A stretch of 48,485 bases of DNA from Desulfatiglans sp. (GTDB lineage: Bacteria > Desulfobacterota > DSM-4660 > Desulfatiglandales > HGW-15): contig JAAZBV010000052.1 of NCBI GenBank assembly GCA_012513605.1, positions 1-48,485 of the forward strand, in the 5' to 3' direction. Both the position numbers and the translations under genes were made by a program. Under the pieces are notes generated by a model, which was not told the origin of the DNA, ran no database searches, and was given only the letters and a program-made list of their open reading frames with translations. Position 1 is the stretch's first letter. The number at the start of each line of letters is the position of its first letter. Shown one piece after another: positions 1 to 7,008 of this stretch.

Positions 1-169
1 ATTCTGGATGGGGCTTTCAGCATTCAGCGATCAGCTGTCAGCTTAAGGCTTTAAAACAAAGACTTGGTAAATCGCTGTACGCTCCATCCTGTAAATATCT
101 ATTTCTGATTAGAGCTAACTAATTAGAATTATTTTATTTAATGAATGTTTGTATTAGCAGAAAAGGAAT

Positions 170-239
170 CAATTATCAATGAACAATTATCAATGAACAA
201 ATATCAATGATCAATTATCAGGGATCAATAAGCAATTAG
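170..239. repeat. 14-bp tandem repeat
   Basis: Four head-to-tail copies of a 14-bp unit, CAATTATCAATGAA, start at 170, 184, 198 and 212, with a degenerate fifth at 226. The first two copies are identical and the later ones diverge by one to three bases. The unit is a multiple of 7, not of 3, and is AT-rich. I see no gene in 1-569. The start of the window (10-50) and 340-390 also hold short dispersed-repeat-like sequence, including a GC-rich hairpin near 369-384. Confidence 0.8.
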
Positions 240-404
240 AAAGATAGGCAGTACTAGGGGAACAACTGGGGTCTGCCCGTTAATATTTGAAAGGGGCTTA
301 TCCACCTGAGGCGGACAATTATTTGAAAATCAAAAACAACTGGATTTCCCGATGAATCGGGATCGATGACCCGCTTTTCACGGGAATGACGTTCGGTTTA
401 TGGT

Positions 405-468
405 TTCTCCGGTCTCGCCCTGTTAAACCGAATTCCCTTTAGGAAATTAAACAGGGCAAGCCGGAGAA
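405..468. repeat. Large imperfect hairpin downstream of the transglycosylase gene
   Basis: The outer arms TTCTCCGG (405-412) and CCGGAGAA (461-468) pair perfectly. Inside them GCCCTGTT (417-424) pairs with AACAGGGC (450-457), and an inner AATTCC / GGAA pair closes the tip. The hairpin lies about 100 bases beyond the minus-strand gene ending at 570. It could end that transcript, but it has no T-run and may simply be a dispersed palindromic element. Confidence 0.6.
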
Positions 469-569
469 TTTTGATACGAACAGCAAGCGGCTCTATTTAA
501 ATAACTGGAACATTTCGTTTACTGATTGTAACTACTTCTCCATAACTAATCTTTGTCAGGAGACTTGAA

Positions 570-1235
570 CTATAAAGATTTTGTATCTACTGACGTATCT
601 GCCTGTACCATTTGAGATTCATTTACAGGGCCATTCTTATAGAATGCCTGGTATGCAAGAACCTTCTTGATATATTTTTGAGTCTCCCTGAATGGCGGTA
701 CACCATTATGTCTTCTTACATTAGTGGCGCCTGCATTGTATGCTGCTAATGCGAGCTCAACATCTCCATCAAAACGCTCAAGCAGGGACTTAAAATATCT
801 TACCCCTGCATGTATGTTTTCTTCAGGATCAAGGATATCTTTTACGCCTAAATATTTTGCTGTCCCTGGCATAAGCTGCATCAGCCCCTTTGCGCCCTTG
901 CGTGAAACAGAGCTGTTATTATAACGTGACTCTGCCATTATTATTGCCCTTACCATTTCAAGCTCCACATCATGCTCGTTTGCAGCCTCAAATATAATCG
1001 GGATATACAAAGATTCAGACTGCGCTATCTGGTTTGTGAAGAATTCATCAATGGAAGGTTCTGCTGGTTTTTCTTCCAGGCGTTGCATAGCAACCACAGG
1101 TTCCTGGTTTTTATTAAATGAAAGGATATCAAAGTGATTTACCTGGAGAGTAAACATATACTGGAGCATACAAATAAACATCAGGTATTGTATATGCCTC
1201 TCTGAAAGTGTTTTTCTTCTGGTTAATTCTGTCAA
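570..1235 (-). CDS. Lytic transglycosylase, SLT (family 1) domain
   Basis: A 221-residue protein that should cleave peptidoglycan glycan strands to 1,6-anhydro-muropeptides in the periplasm. The SLT fold is shown by the catalytic Glu in MAESRYN (E102), then GLMQLMPGTA (117-126) and AYNAG (165-169), all in the order expected for Slt70/MltC-type enzymes. A hydrophobic segment near residues 15-35 (IQYLMFICMLQYMFTLQV) is a likely membrane anchor or uncleaved signal. It has basic residues before it, giving the N-in orientation. Residues 36-75 look like a linker. The gene stands alone: repeats lie downstream and a 413-base gene-free stretch lies upstream. The family is certain. Its specific role (growth, secretion-associated or recycling) cannot be told. 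Confidence 0.9.
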   Translation of the reverse strand: MTELTRRKTLSERHIQYLMFICMLQYMFTLQVNHFDILSFNKNQEPVVAMQRLEEKPAEPSIDEFFTNQIAQSESLYIPIIFEAANEHDVELEMVRAIIMAESRYNNSSVSRKGAKGLMQLMPGTAKYLGVKDILDPEENIHAGVRYFKSLLERFDGDVELALAAYNAGATNVRRHNGVPPFRETQKYIKKVLAYQAFYKNGPVNESQMVQADTSVDTKSL

Positions 1236-1648
1236 AATATTGTTTCCTGCCTTTATAAAATAGTATCTGTCCTTAAATTAACCCTATAATGCAGGCAATG
1301 ATTGTGCCACAGGTAGAATGAAAATAGCCGAAATAAAAGGTTGTTATTTCAACGAGATATAAATTCAGGAATTTTACATTTTTAAGACTATGTAAAAGAT
1401 TGCCATTTTTTTATGTAATTGAGTGCAGGATACCGGAATTTTTATCTATGGAAAGTTTTATACACATGATGAGACAGGTTAAAAAAAAAATTGTGTGTTC
1501 GCACCAAAAATAGCTTACTCATGGAGCAAGGCGAATGGATATTTGTTTATGCTGGCACAAGGCGCAGGGCACAGGGCGCAAGGAAAAAAATTTCTCCAGG
1601 TACACGAATTACAATCTGTTCAGGACAGTAATGATAAAATTGAGTCTT
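1236..1648. other. Gene-free stretch between the transglycosylase and methyltransferase genes
   Basis: 413 bases with no convincing gene. The first ~100 bases upstream of the transglycosylase start are AT-rich and should hold its promoter. Around 1555-1585 there is a repetitive GGCGCAGGGCACAGGGCGCAAGG-like run typical of dispersed intergenic repeats. Short open frames here run into the antisense strand of the methyltransferase gene and look like chance. Confidence 0.6.
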
Positions 1649-2641
1649 TTATATCTTACAGCCGATTATCAGCCCTGTGGATGGGGTCTCCCTCCTTTCA
1701 ACAAATGCAATGCCTGCCTCTTTAAACCACACCTTTATCTCAGACTCTGTATATGTGTCACCGGATTTTGTATTGACCAGCATATTGAGTGCAAAGAATG
1801 CCCCGAAGGCCGGGGAGATACGATCATCATCCATGATAAAGTCTGAGATTACCACCCTTCCACCCCTGTTTAATGCCCTGCCCGCTTTTTTAATAAGGAC
1901 GATATTCTGCTCAGGTGAATTCATATGGATAATCGCCGAGAGAAAGACAAGGTCATACCCGGTCGGCAGTTCATCGGTATTAAAATCACCGGGGATGGTA
2001 TTTACCTTTGCTTCAAGCCCGGCATCCCTTACATATTGTTCAGTAAGGGTGATTACATTAGGAAGGTCAAAGACTGTAGCGCGTATATGCTCCCCTGCCC
2101 TGGCAAAGGCCATTGAATACGCGCCTGAACCGCCACCCACATCAAGCACCTTTTCCACATTTGTGAGATCTATCTCTGCTATAAGTGATGGGGCCTCGGC
2201 AAATGCCCTGTTGTGCATTGCGGCAATAAATGGCTTAAACCATTTCTCATCCCTCTCCTCAACAGAGTTCTGGTTTACAGCAGAACCCGATTTTACAGAC
2301 ATGGTGAGGTTGCTCCATGAATCCCACAGGTTAACAGAATGCATCATTCCTGCCTGATAATCAGGCATTCCCTTTACAAGATACTTTTTAGCTGCATCCG
2401 AATTTTTGAACCTGTTATTTACCTTTTCTATCGCACCGGTAACACATAAGGCATTCAGTAGGCGGTCTGTTGCCCTTAAGTCTGTATTTATCTCTTTTGC
2501 TATCTCTTCTGAAGCCTTATCCGCATCACCCAGGATTGTAAAAATCCCGAGTTCAAATGAGGTAAGGAATACCCTGCTCTGCTGGAATGATCGTGACAAA
2601 AAATTGATATCTTTTATGGTAAATTCGGCATTATTCATCAT
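1649..2641 (-). CDS. SAM-dependent O-methyltransferase (family 2, with dimerisation domain)
   Basis: The 330-residue product transfers methyl from S-adenosylmethionine to a hydroxyl of a small, usually aromatic, acceptor. Residues ~1-85 form a winged-helix dimerisation domain (SFQQSRVFLTSFELGIF... then a CVTGAIE turn). The Rossmann domain carries SAM motif I, DVGGGSG, at 167-173. The usual catalytic His-Asp pair after motif V is not clear; IIHMNSPEQN sits there. I start at 2641 because GAAGGAG at 2647-2653 lies just upstream. The longer frame from 2698 would run into the promoter of the divergent operon. The gene is divergent from the UroD-like gene, with only about 90 bases between starts. 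It resembles acetylserotonin or hydroxyneurosporene methyltransferases, but the substrate is unknown. Confidence 0.88.
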   Translation of the reverse strand: MMNNAEFTIKDINFLSRSFQQSRVFLTSFELGIFTILGDADKASEEIAKEINTDLRATDRLLNALCVTGAIEKVNNRFKNSDAAKKYLVKGMPDYQAGMMHSVNLWDSWSNLTMSVKSGSAVNQNSVEERDEKWFKPFIAAMHNRAFAEAPSLIAEIDLTNVEKVLDVGGGSGAYSMAFARAGEHIRATVFDLPNVITLTEQYVRDAGLEAKVNTIPGDFNTDELPTGYDLVFLSAIIHMNSPEQNIVLIKKAGRALNRGGRVVISDFIMDDDRISPAFGAFFALNMLVNTKSGDTYTESEIKVWFKEAGIAFVERRETPSTGLIIGCKI

Positions 2642-2674
2642 AAATTCTCCTTCATTAAATTTAAATGGTTCCCT

Positions 2675-2703
2675 TTGACATGAAATATAAAAGAACATAT
2701 AAT
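2675..2703 (+). promoter_or_regulatory. Consensus sigma70 promoter of the sugar operon
   Basis: TTGACA (2675-2680) and TATAAT (2698-2703) are separated by exactly 17 bases, a perfect match to the sigma70 consensus. Transcription would start near 2710, giving a leader of about 25 bases before the ATG at 2734. GGGGGT at 2720-2725 may serve as a weak ribosome site. No operator repeat is obvious, which suggests strong or constitutive expression unless a regulator overlaps it. Confidence 0.8.
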
Positions 2704-2733
2704 CCGCGAAAAATCAATCGGGGGTCATAAAAA

Positions 2734-4065
2734 ATGGAAAAAAACTGGAGCACTCTATCACCTGAAGAAAAACGTGAAAAGCGATTTGAAAAATGGATTT
2801 CAACAGAAGGAAGACATTTTAACAGCCCGGCAGCAGAACAGAAATACAAAGATATAGTTACAAGGTTTATCAAGGCCATAAAACTTGAAGAGCCTGACAG
2901 GGTGCCTGTCATGCTTCCCACCGGCACCACACCGATATACATGGCAGGGATGACCTACAAAGAGGCCATGTATGATAATGAAAAACTCATTAAGGCATAC
3001 ATGGATGTATTCAGGGTGTTTAAGGCGGATGATTATGCAGCGCCCATGATTGCATCGGGCAAGGCCTCTGAGCTTCTTGACACAAAATGTTCAAAATACC
3101 CTGGACACGGGCTTCCTGAGGATGGCCATGGCAACCAGTTTGTCGAGGGTGAATATATGAAGAGTGATGAGTATGATCTCTTTATAAATGACATGTCTGA
3201 TTTCGTATTCAGATGCTACCTTCCCCGCACAATGGGGCTGCTGGAGCCTCTTACCATGTTTCCACCTTTGCCTAACTCACTCGGTTTCCCCAATATGTTC
3301 CTGAGCGCCATGTCAAACCCACAGGTTCAGGATATGCTTTTAAAGATGGTCGAATATGGCAGGGAAGAGGCAAAGTGGCAGATCCCCTTTATGAAGTTCA
3401 GGCAGATGGCAATGGCAGAGGGATACCCTGCCATGATGGGGGCGTATGCCCATGCGCCATTTGACCTTATGGGTGACACATTAAGGGGAACCCGCGGTAT
3501 AATAATGGATATGTACAGGCAGCCAGGCAAGCTTCATCAGGCAATGGAAAAGATAGTCCCCCTTAATATTAAAATTGCAGTGGATGGTGCAAACATGTCA
3601 GGGGTGCCAATAGCGGTATTCCCGCTTCACAAGGGTGATGACACCATGATGTCAGACAAGCAGTACAGGGAATTTTACTGGCCCACCTTCAGAAAGGTGA
3701 TCATGGGCATCTATGAACAAGGTGTTGTGCCGCTCCTCTTTGCCGAAGGGAAATATAATGAAAGACTTGAGATTATCAAAGACCTGCCAAGGGGAGCCGT
3801 AATCTGGTATTTTGACCAGACAGACATGTTCAAGGCAAAGGAGATACTTGGCAATCATGCCTGCCTCATGGGTAATGTGCCAACCTCAATGTTATGCACC
3901 GCAAAGGCTGAAGATGTTAAGGAATACTGCCGAAAGCTGATTGAGATAGTTGGCAAGGGAGGCGGTTATATACTTGCAGGCGGGGCATCGCTGGACAAGG
4001 GCATACCTGAAAACATACATGCCATGAGCGAGGCGGCATTTGAATATGGTGTTTACAAAAAATAA
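2734..4065 (+). CDS. UroD-family (uroporphyrinogen decarboxylase-fold) protein, probably methyltransferase-like
   Basis: 443 residues, much longer than HemE (~350). An N-terminal extension (residues 1-45) includes a charged segment, EEKREKRFEKW. The UroD TIM barrel follows. Its last strands are recognisable in GNVPTSMLC and in GGGYILAGGASLDKGIPEN near the C-terminus, the part matching the GHGI / tP-EN region of UroD. UroD paralogues of this size in anaerobes are usually corrinoid- or methyl-transfer proteins or uncharacterised, rather than heme enzymes. The context (isomerase, kinase and glycosidase, no heme genes) supports a catabolic role. I see no clear His-x-Cys...Cys zinc site as in MtaA/MtbA, and no corrinoid protein lies in the window. 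The gene is first in the operon, 24 bases before the next. Family assignment is firm; the reaction is unknown. Confidence 0.82.
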   Translation: MEKNWSTLSPEEKREKRFEKWISTEGRHFNSPAAEQKYKDIVTRFIKAIKLEEPDRVPVMLPTGTTPIYMAGMTYKEAMYDNEKLIKAYMDVFRVFKADDYAAPMIASGKASELLDTKCSKYPGHGLPEDGHGNQFVEGEYMKSDEYDLFINDMSDFVFRCYLPRTMGLLEPLTMFPPLPNSLGFPNMFLSAMSNPQVQDMLLKMVEYGREEAKWQIPFMKFRQMAMAEGYPAMMGAYAHAPFDLMGDTLRGTRGIIMDMYRQPGKLHQAMEKIVPLNIKIAVDGANMSGVPIAVFPLHKGDDTMMSDKQYREFYWPTFRKVIMGIYEQGVVPLLFAEGKYNERLEIIKDLPRGAVIWYFDQTDMFKAKEILGNHACLMGNVPTSMLCTAKAEDVKEYCRKLIEIVGKGGGYILAGGASLDKGIPENIHAMSEAAFEYGVYKK

Positions 4066-4089
4066 TTTATTTAGAGGAGCATATCAATC

Positions 4090-5217
4090 ATGAAAAAATC
4101 ATATCACAGTCTGTGCGCATGGACATTCAATGCAGGTAAGGGAGGTTTCACCCCCTATGATACACGCGCAGCATGGTCCGGGGACAAACTTGACACAGTT
4201 GGAAAGATAAAACTTATAAATGAACAGATCAGGCCCAGACTGCCTGGAGATATAGAACTCGGCTTTGAAATACATTATGACTATGAATACTGTGAAGATA
4301 ATGCAAAGGCCATTGCAGATGCCCTGTGTGAAAACAATATCGCGCTTGCCATGGTTACACCGGGCGCACACAGGCATTTCCCCTATGGCGGCATATGCTC
4401 GCCTGATCCGGTAGAGAGAAAGGCTGCAAATGCATATGGCGCAAGGTCTGTTGAGCTGGCATATAAAGATCTGAAAAAGGCATGGCACAAGGATGTCCCT
4501 CCAACATTTGTGCTGTGGAACGGGTCATACGGTTATGACCTTGCCTCAACAGGGATACAGAAGATGTATCAGTATCTCAAGGAGGGTGTTGCCGGGCTGT
4601 GCAGGCTCGAAAAATCCCTTGGCGGAGAGCTCTATATCGCAATAGAACCAAAACCCAATGAGGGATACCCTGCCATGTTCCTGCCCACGGTTGCAAGCGC
4701 CATTGTATTCTGGAAAAAGCTTGAACAGGAGTATGGTATTGATATTTCAAAAAATGGGGTCAACAAGGAGTTCGGACACTCCGAGATGATAGGCCTTGAT
4801 CATATCTATGATACAGTGGAAGAGATAGATAATAACATGCTTATGCACATGCATGTAAACAGCCAGGGATACAATGACGGCATCATACTGGGCGGCCCGG
4901 GCAAATTTGATATTGATCACGGCGCAAGGATAAACGGCATGAACATCGCCATTGCAGGGCTAATAGATCAGGCAGGGTTCAACCGCTGGAAAGGTCATGA
5001 TATGCAGGTGAGGGCGCATGATACAGAGGAACAGGGCATAGACAGGGTTGTAAGAAGCGTCCTGAGCTGGGAGGCATGTGAAAGGGCAGCAAGTGACCTG
5101 GACTATAACCTCTTATGGCAATACCTTGTTAAGAGAGAGACCGCAAAGGCAGAAGACCTGATGAGGGACTCTGTTGTGCGCGCATGCAAGTACTTTAATG
5201 AGGTGTATGTGAAATAA
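4090..5217 (+). CDS. Xylose isomerase-like TIM-barrel sugar isomerase
   Basis: A 375-residue cytosolic enzyme expected to interconvert an aldose and a ketose using two divalent metals. Landmarks of the class I xylose isomerase fold are present: FPYGGICSPDPVERKA (97-112), the Trp of VLWNG (W143), EPKPNE with metal ligand E186, then E227 and H230, D274/D276 in KFDID, and D304. At the position of the bridging Asp (HIDLN in XylA) this protein has HMHVN, so H255 replaces Asp. That change may alter metal or sugar preference. AGAGGAG-type ribosome site at 4072-4078. The following kinase and glycosidase genes agree with sugar breakdown. It could be a pentose or a deoxy/branched sugar isomerase; the exact sugar is not determinable. 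Confidence 0.8.
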   Translation: MKKSYHSLCAWTFNAGKGGFTPYDTRAAWSGDKLDTVGKIKLINEQIRPRLPGDIELGFEIHYDYEYCEDNAKAIADALCENNIALAMVTPGAHRHFPYGGICSPDPVERKAANAYGARSVELAYKDLKKAWHKDVPPTFVLWNGSYGYDLASTGIQKMYQYLKEGVAGLCRLEKSLGGELYIAIEPKPNEGYPAMFLPTVASAIVFWKKLEQEYGIDISKNGVNKEFGHSEMIGLDHIYDTVEEIDNNMLMHMHVNSQGYNDGIILGGPGKFDIDHGARINGMNIAIAGLIDQAGFNRWKGHDMQVRAHDTEEQGIDRVVRSVLSWEACERAASDLDYNLLWQYLVKRETAKAEDLMRDSVVRACKYFNEVYVK

Positions 5218-5244
5218 AGGGTTCGAGGTATTTCATAACCTTAT

Positions 5245-5341
5245 GTAGAGACAAGGCATGCCTTGTCTCTACGAAAAGGCATGCCTTGTCTCTACGAAAT
5301 ACATGATACAAAGACAGGTCGGGAATAAATCCCGCCCCTAC
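5245..5341. repeat. Dispersed palindrome with a partial second copy, inside the sugar operon
   Basis: A perfect 28-base palindrome, arm GTAGAGACAAGGCA, occupies 5245-5272. Its right half recurs at 5278-5295. A third, GC-rich relative (arm CCCGCCCCTACG at its right end) lies at 5318-5341. The elements sit between the isomerase and kinase genes, so they could form an intra-operon hairpin that attenuates or stabilises the transcript. Related palindromes occur at 9394, 16130 and 19513. Confidence 0.85.
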
Positions 5342-5384
5342 GAAAATCAAGATCAAATAAGAGGCCCTGTAACCAGGAGAAAAT

Positions 5385-6989
5385 ATGCCACTATCCTGCG
5401 GTATCGAATTCAGCACCCAGTCATGTAAAATTGTGATTCTTGATCTATCCAGTAATAATATCTGTTTTATGGACTCATTTAACTATGATCAATCATTTCC
5501 TTCATATAAGACTGAGGGTGGTGTGCTTCCTTCCTCATCCGGTGACATAAGGCACACTTCACCATTCATGCTTATTGAGGCAATTGACCTTGCCTTTAAA
5601 AGGATAAAGGAGAGCGGCATAGATGTCTCTGCAATAAAGGCCATAAAGACGGACGGGATGCAGCATTGTACTGTTTATGTAAGCGCCTCTTTTGACCATA
5701 CAATTTCTAACCTTGCCCCTGACAAAACACTTATTGCTCAGCTTATGCCCTCCATCTCACGCCCTTCATCCCCCATATGGGAAGACAGGAGCACTCAAAA
5801 ACAGGCAGAATATATTAATGATGCGCTGAAAAATGATGGGGGAATAATTAGCCTTACAGGAAACAGGGCTGAGCTGAGGTTCCCCGCATCACAGATTCTG
5901 AAATGGGCAAAGGAAAACCCTGAAGAATACAATAATACATCAAATATATTTGTCTTAAGCGCATTTATCACATCCATCCTTACAGGTAAAATATCACCAG
6001 TTGATACAGGGGACGGATGGGGCACAAACCTGAACAGCCTTGATATAGATAACCCATGCTGGAATGAAAGGGTGATCAGCGTCATGGATAAATATCTTTT
6101 TGACTCCGGCATCAGATCACCACTCTTATCAAAGCTTGGCGCAATTGATCATTATGATTCCGGTGCTGGTAAAATCAGCCCCTATTTCTCAATCAAATTT
6201 GGCCTTTCACCTGACACTCAAATCCTGACAGGCACTGGCGACAACCCTGCCACACTAATGGGCTGCGGTGGCAATATTGTTATATCTCTTGGCAGCAGCT
6301 ATACAGTAAACGGTGTTATGGCTAAAATTACACCATCAAAGGATGGTGAATTCAACATATTCGGTTATACAAAAGGAAAGGCAATGGCCCTTTCAGTAAT
6401 CACTAATGGCGCAAAGGTGCATGACCATTTTATAAAGAGATACCTGCTCAAATCGGAAGATAAAACCCCTGTTGATTCGGACTGGAAAGAATATGTAAAT
6501 ATAGCAGCCCCTGCCCTGCTCTCTGCTGATGAAAAACTGCTTCTTCCCTATCTCTTTGATGAATCTGTACCATTAAGAAAAAAGGGGATCATCCGGGATA
6601 ACTTTTCTCAAGAGATGCCTGAAGAAAACATCAGGGCATTGATCCTGTCACAGGTGTTATCACTGAAACTCCATTCTGGCCACCTTGGCGAGGTCAGGGA
6701 GTTGTGTGTTGTAGGCGGTGGCGCAAAGAACGGCCTCATGATGCAGTGGATCGCTGATGCATTTAACGCAGAGACCTGTACCATGGAAAACCCTCCGGTT
6801 GCTGCACCCCTGGGGTGCGCAATAAGCGCTGCTGTAAAGAGCTTGAATATTTCCTATGAAGAGGCAGCAGGAAGATATGTGAGAAAAGATGGCTCATCCA
6901 TAAAAAGACCAATCCCTGAAAATGTAAAAACCATGAAGGAACTTATAAAAAGATATCTTGAGCTTGAAAAAACCAGCAAGCCCCAATAA
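5385..6989 (+). CDS. FGGY-family carbohydrate kinase (xylulokinase-like)
   Basis: 534 residues; phosphorylates a ketose or polyol with ATP in the cytosol. The N-terminal ATPase strand is SCGIEFSTQSCKIVILD, where FGGY kinases have the glycine/serine-rich phosphate loop (D-x-G-T-x-S). Here the first acidic residue is Glu. SPIWEDRST matches the W-x-D-x-R substrate loop of xylulokinase. GTGDNPA carries the catalytic Asp D286. VVGGGAKN (442-449) is the C-terminal nucleotide-binding loop. AGGAG lies just before the ATG. The preceding isomerase and following GH3 enzyme suggest it phosphorylates the isomerase product. Xylulokinase is the closest family by motifs, but the Glu-for-Asp change and the unusual isomerase leave the substrate open. 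Confidence 0.85.
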   Translation: MPLSCGIEFSTQSCKIVILDLSSNNICFMDSFNYDQSFPSYKTEGGVLPSSSGDIRHTSPFMLIEAIDLAFKRIKESGIDVSAIKAIKTDGMQHCTVYVSASFDHTISNLAPDKTLIAQLMPSISRPSSPIWEDRSTQKQAEYINDALKNDGGIISLTGNRAELRFPASQILKWAKENPEEYNNTSNIFVLSAFITSILTGKISPVDTGDGWGTNLNSLDIDNPCWNERVISVMDKYLFDSGIRSPLLSKLGAIDHYDSGAGKISPYFSIKFGLSPDTQILTGTGDNPATLMGCGGNIVISLGSSYTVNGVMAKITPSKDGEFNIFGYTKGKAMALSVITNGAKVHDHFIKRYLLKSEDKTPVDSDWKEYVNIAAPALLSADEKLLLPYLFDESVPLRKKGIIRDNFSQEMPEENIRALILSQVLSLKLHSGHLGEVRELCVVGGGAKNGLMMQWIADAFNAETCTMENPPVAAPLGCAISAAVKSLNISYEEAAGRYVRKDGSSIKRPIPENVKTMKELIKRYLELEKTSKPQ

Positions 6990-7008
6990 CTCATGAAAGG
7001 AAGTAAAA

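Noticed and set aside
170-239. CRISPR-like repeat array
   Set aside because: The 14-bp units are head-to-tail without spacers and there are no cas genes in the window. The stacked repeats at 36818-36898 are likewise spacer-free.
1550-1566. Second sigma54-like site (TGGCACAAGG)
   Set aside because: The -24 half is present, but at the -12 position the GC is missing, and the sequence lies in a dispersed repeat.
1677-2357. 226-codon open frame on the plus strand
   Set aside because: It lies antisense inside the O-methyltransferase gene, whose SAM motif and ribosome site are clear. No product is recognisable.
2734-4065. Housekeeping uroporphyrinogen decarboxylase (hemE)
   Set aside because: It is about 90 residues too long, has a non-UroD N-terminal extension and sits in a sugar operon rather than with heme genes.
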